64,000 nt of DNA from NCBI GenBank assembly GCA_041396125.1, contig JAWKZG010000002.1, positions 372,001 through 436,000 of the forward strand. The letters run 5' to 3'. This DNA is from JAWKZG01 sp041396125. GTDB taxonomy: Bacteria > Pseudomonadota > Gammaproteobacteria > Competibacterales > Competibacteraceae. Position numbers and translations under genes: made by a program. A model generated the notes under the pieces. It searched no databases. It was not told the DNA's origin and saw only the letters and a program-made list of their open reading frames with translations. This document shows positions 63,728 to 64,000 of this stretch, one piece after another; the stretch's first letter is position 1, and the number at the start of each line of letters is the position of its first letter.

Positions 63728-64000
63728 TCACGAGAAAAACCCCCAAATCAATCGGCCAAGTATTAACACGAACATGACGACAGACGGGTAAAACGTCAAG
63801 GTGAACCCCAGTGCGCGTGCGGGTGCACCGCGCGCGTAGCCGCGCCAGAAAAGAATGCGACCGATGAAAAAGAAGATCGCTGCAACCGGCACGGCAGCCT
63901 GCCAGGACTGAGGCATCGTCGCGGCCCAAATGAGGTGTATGGCAAGCCCCAATACGGCTTGTTCGAGCGTGTTCTGTAGCGTCGCCTGGAGGACTTGGGC
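63728..64000 (-). CDS. MAPEG-family membrane protein (5' part outside the window)
   Basis: The frame is open to the right edge; 90 residues are visible and the start is not. They show the MAPEG pattern: QNTLEQAVLGLAIHLIWA, AAIFFFIGRILFWRGYARG and a third helix to LILGRLIWGFFS. Members of this family (glutathione or eicosanoid metabolism in eukaryotes) have unknown roles in bacteria. It is the right-most cassette gene seen, followed by an attC-like site. Confidence 0.8.
   Translation of the reverse strand, partial: AQVLQATLQNTLEQAVLGLAIHLIWAATMPQSWQAAVPVAAIFFFIGRILFWRGYARGAPARALGFTLTFYPSVVMFVLILGRLIWGFFS

Overview
The window looks like a chromosomal segment of a gammaproteobacterium whose order I cannot fix. 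It carries the fMet tRNA-rimP-nusA-infB-rbfA-truB-rpsO-pnp order known from enterobacteria and the SRP RNA-dnaX-ybaB-recR order known from pseudomonads. It also has LPS-core type glycosyltransferases, a FadL porin, an RND pump and a type V autotransporter, all typical of a Gram-negative cell.

Layout. 1-1131: the end of a two-subunit CoA-transferase-like enzyme. 1152-5524: a tightly overlapping surface-polysaccharide operon (ELM1-like protein, GT4, GT9, O-antigen ligase). 5614-10374 (minus): a DUF697 membrane protein, an exported lipase, a FadL-type porin and a YciA-type thioesterase, which together suggest uptake and handling of fatty acids. 10442-17661 (minus): a complete MoxR-DUF58-DUF4381-BatA-BatB/C-BatD operon. 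17787-26835: the translation/RNA operon led by an initiator tRNA. 26929-30835: tRNA-Ser(GGA), 4.5S SRP RNA, dnaX, ybaB, recR and hinT. 30880-36143: argG, a small HExxH protein, a VOC protein and livHMGF without a binding protein. 36225-42296: a DUF3179 protein, a GMC oxidoreductase and a large autotransporter. 42382-49024: a Dpp/Opp-type peptide ABC transporter divergent from a PLP aminotransferase. 49171-53356: an RND pump with its adaptor. 53461-58776: small accessory genes, a broken AraC-type regulator and amidohydrolase, and a MITE-like element. 58777-64000: an accessory end that I read as part of an integron cassette array. It has short, mostly minus-strand single genes separated by attC-like sites; the integrase would be expected beyond the right edge.

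A striking property is the number of reading-frame lesions. I can reconstruct full proteins across single-base indels in batB/C, infB, rbfA, truB, pnp, dnaX, hinT, livG, the dppF-like gene and probably livH. Several of these genes are essential, and where the base can be guessed it often lies in a short run of one base. The simplest reading is indel-prone sequencing or an uncorrected draft or metagenome assembly rather than gene decay. The amidohydrolase at 56820-58358 is denser in lesions and has also lost a metal-binding histidine, so it may be a true pseudogene.

I did not find a convincingly new defence or biosynthetic system. The best leads are the cassette array (including a YcaQ/AlkX-type DNA glycosylase in a cassette), the argG-linked HExxH protein, the MITE and an unrecognised 192-residue protein.
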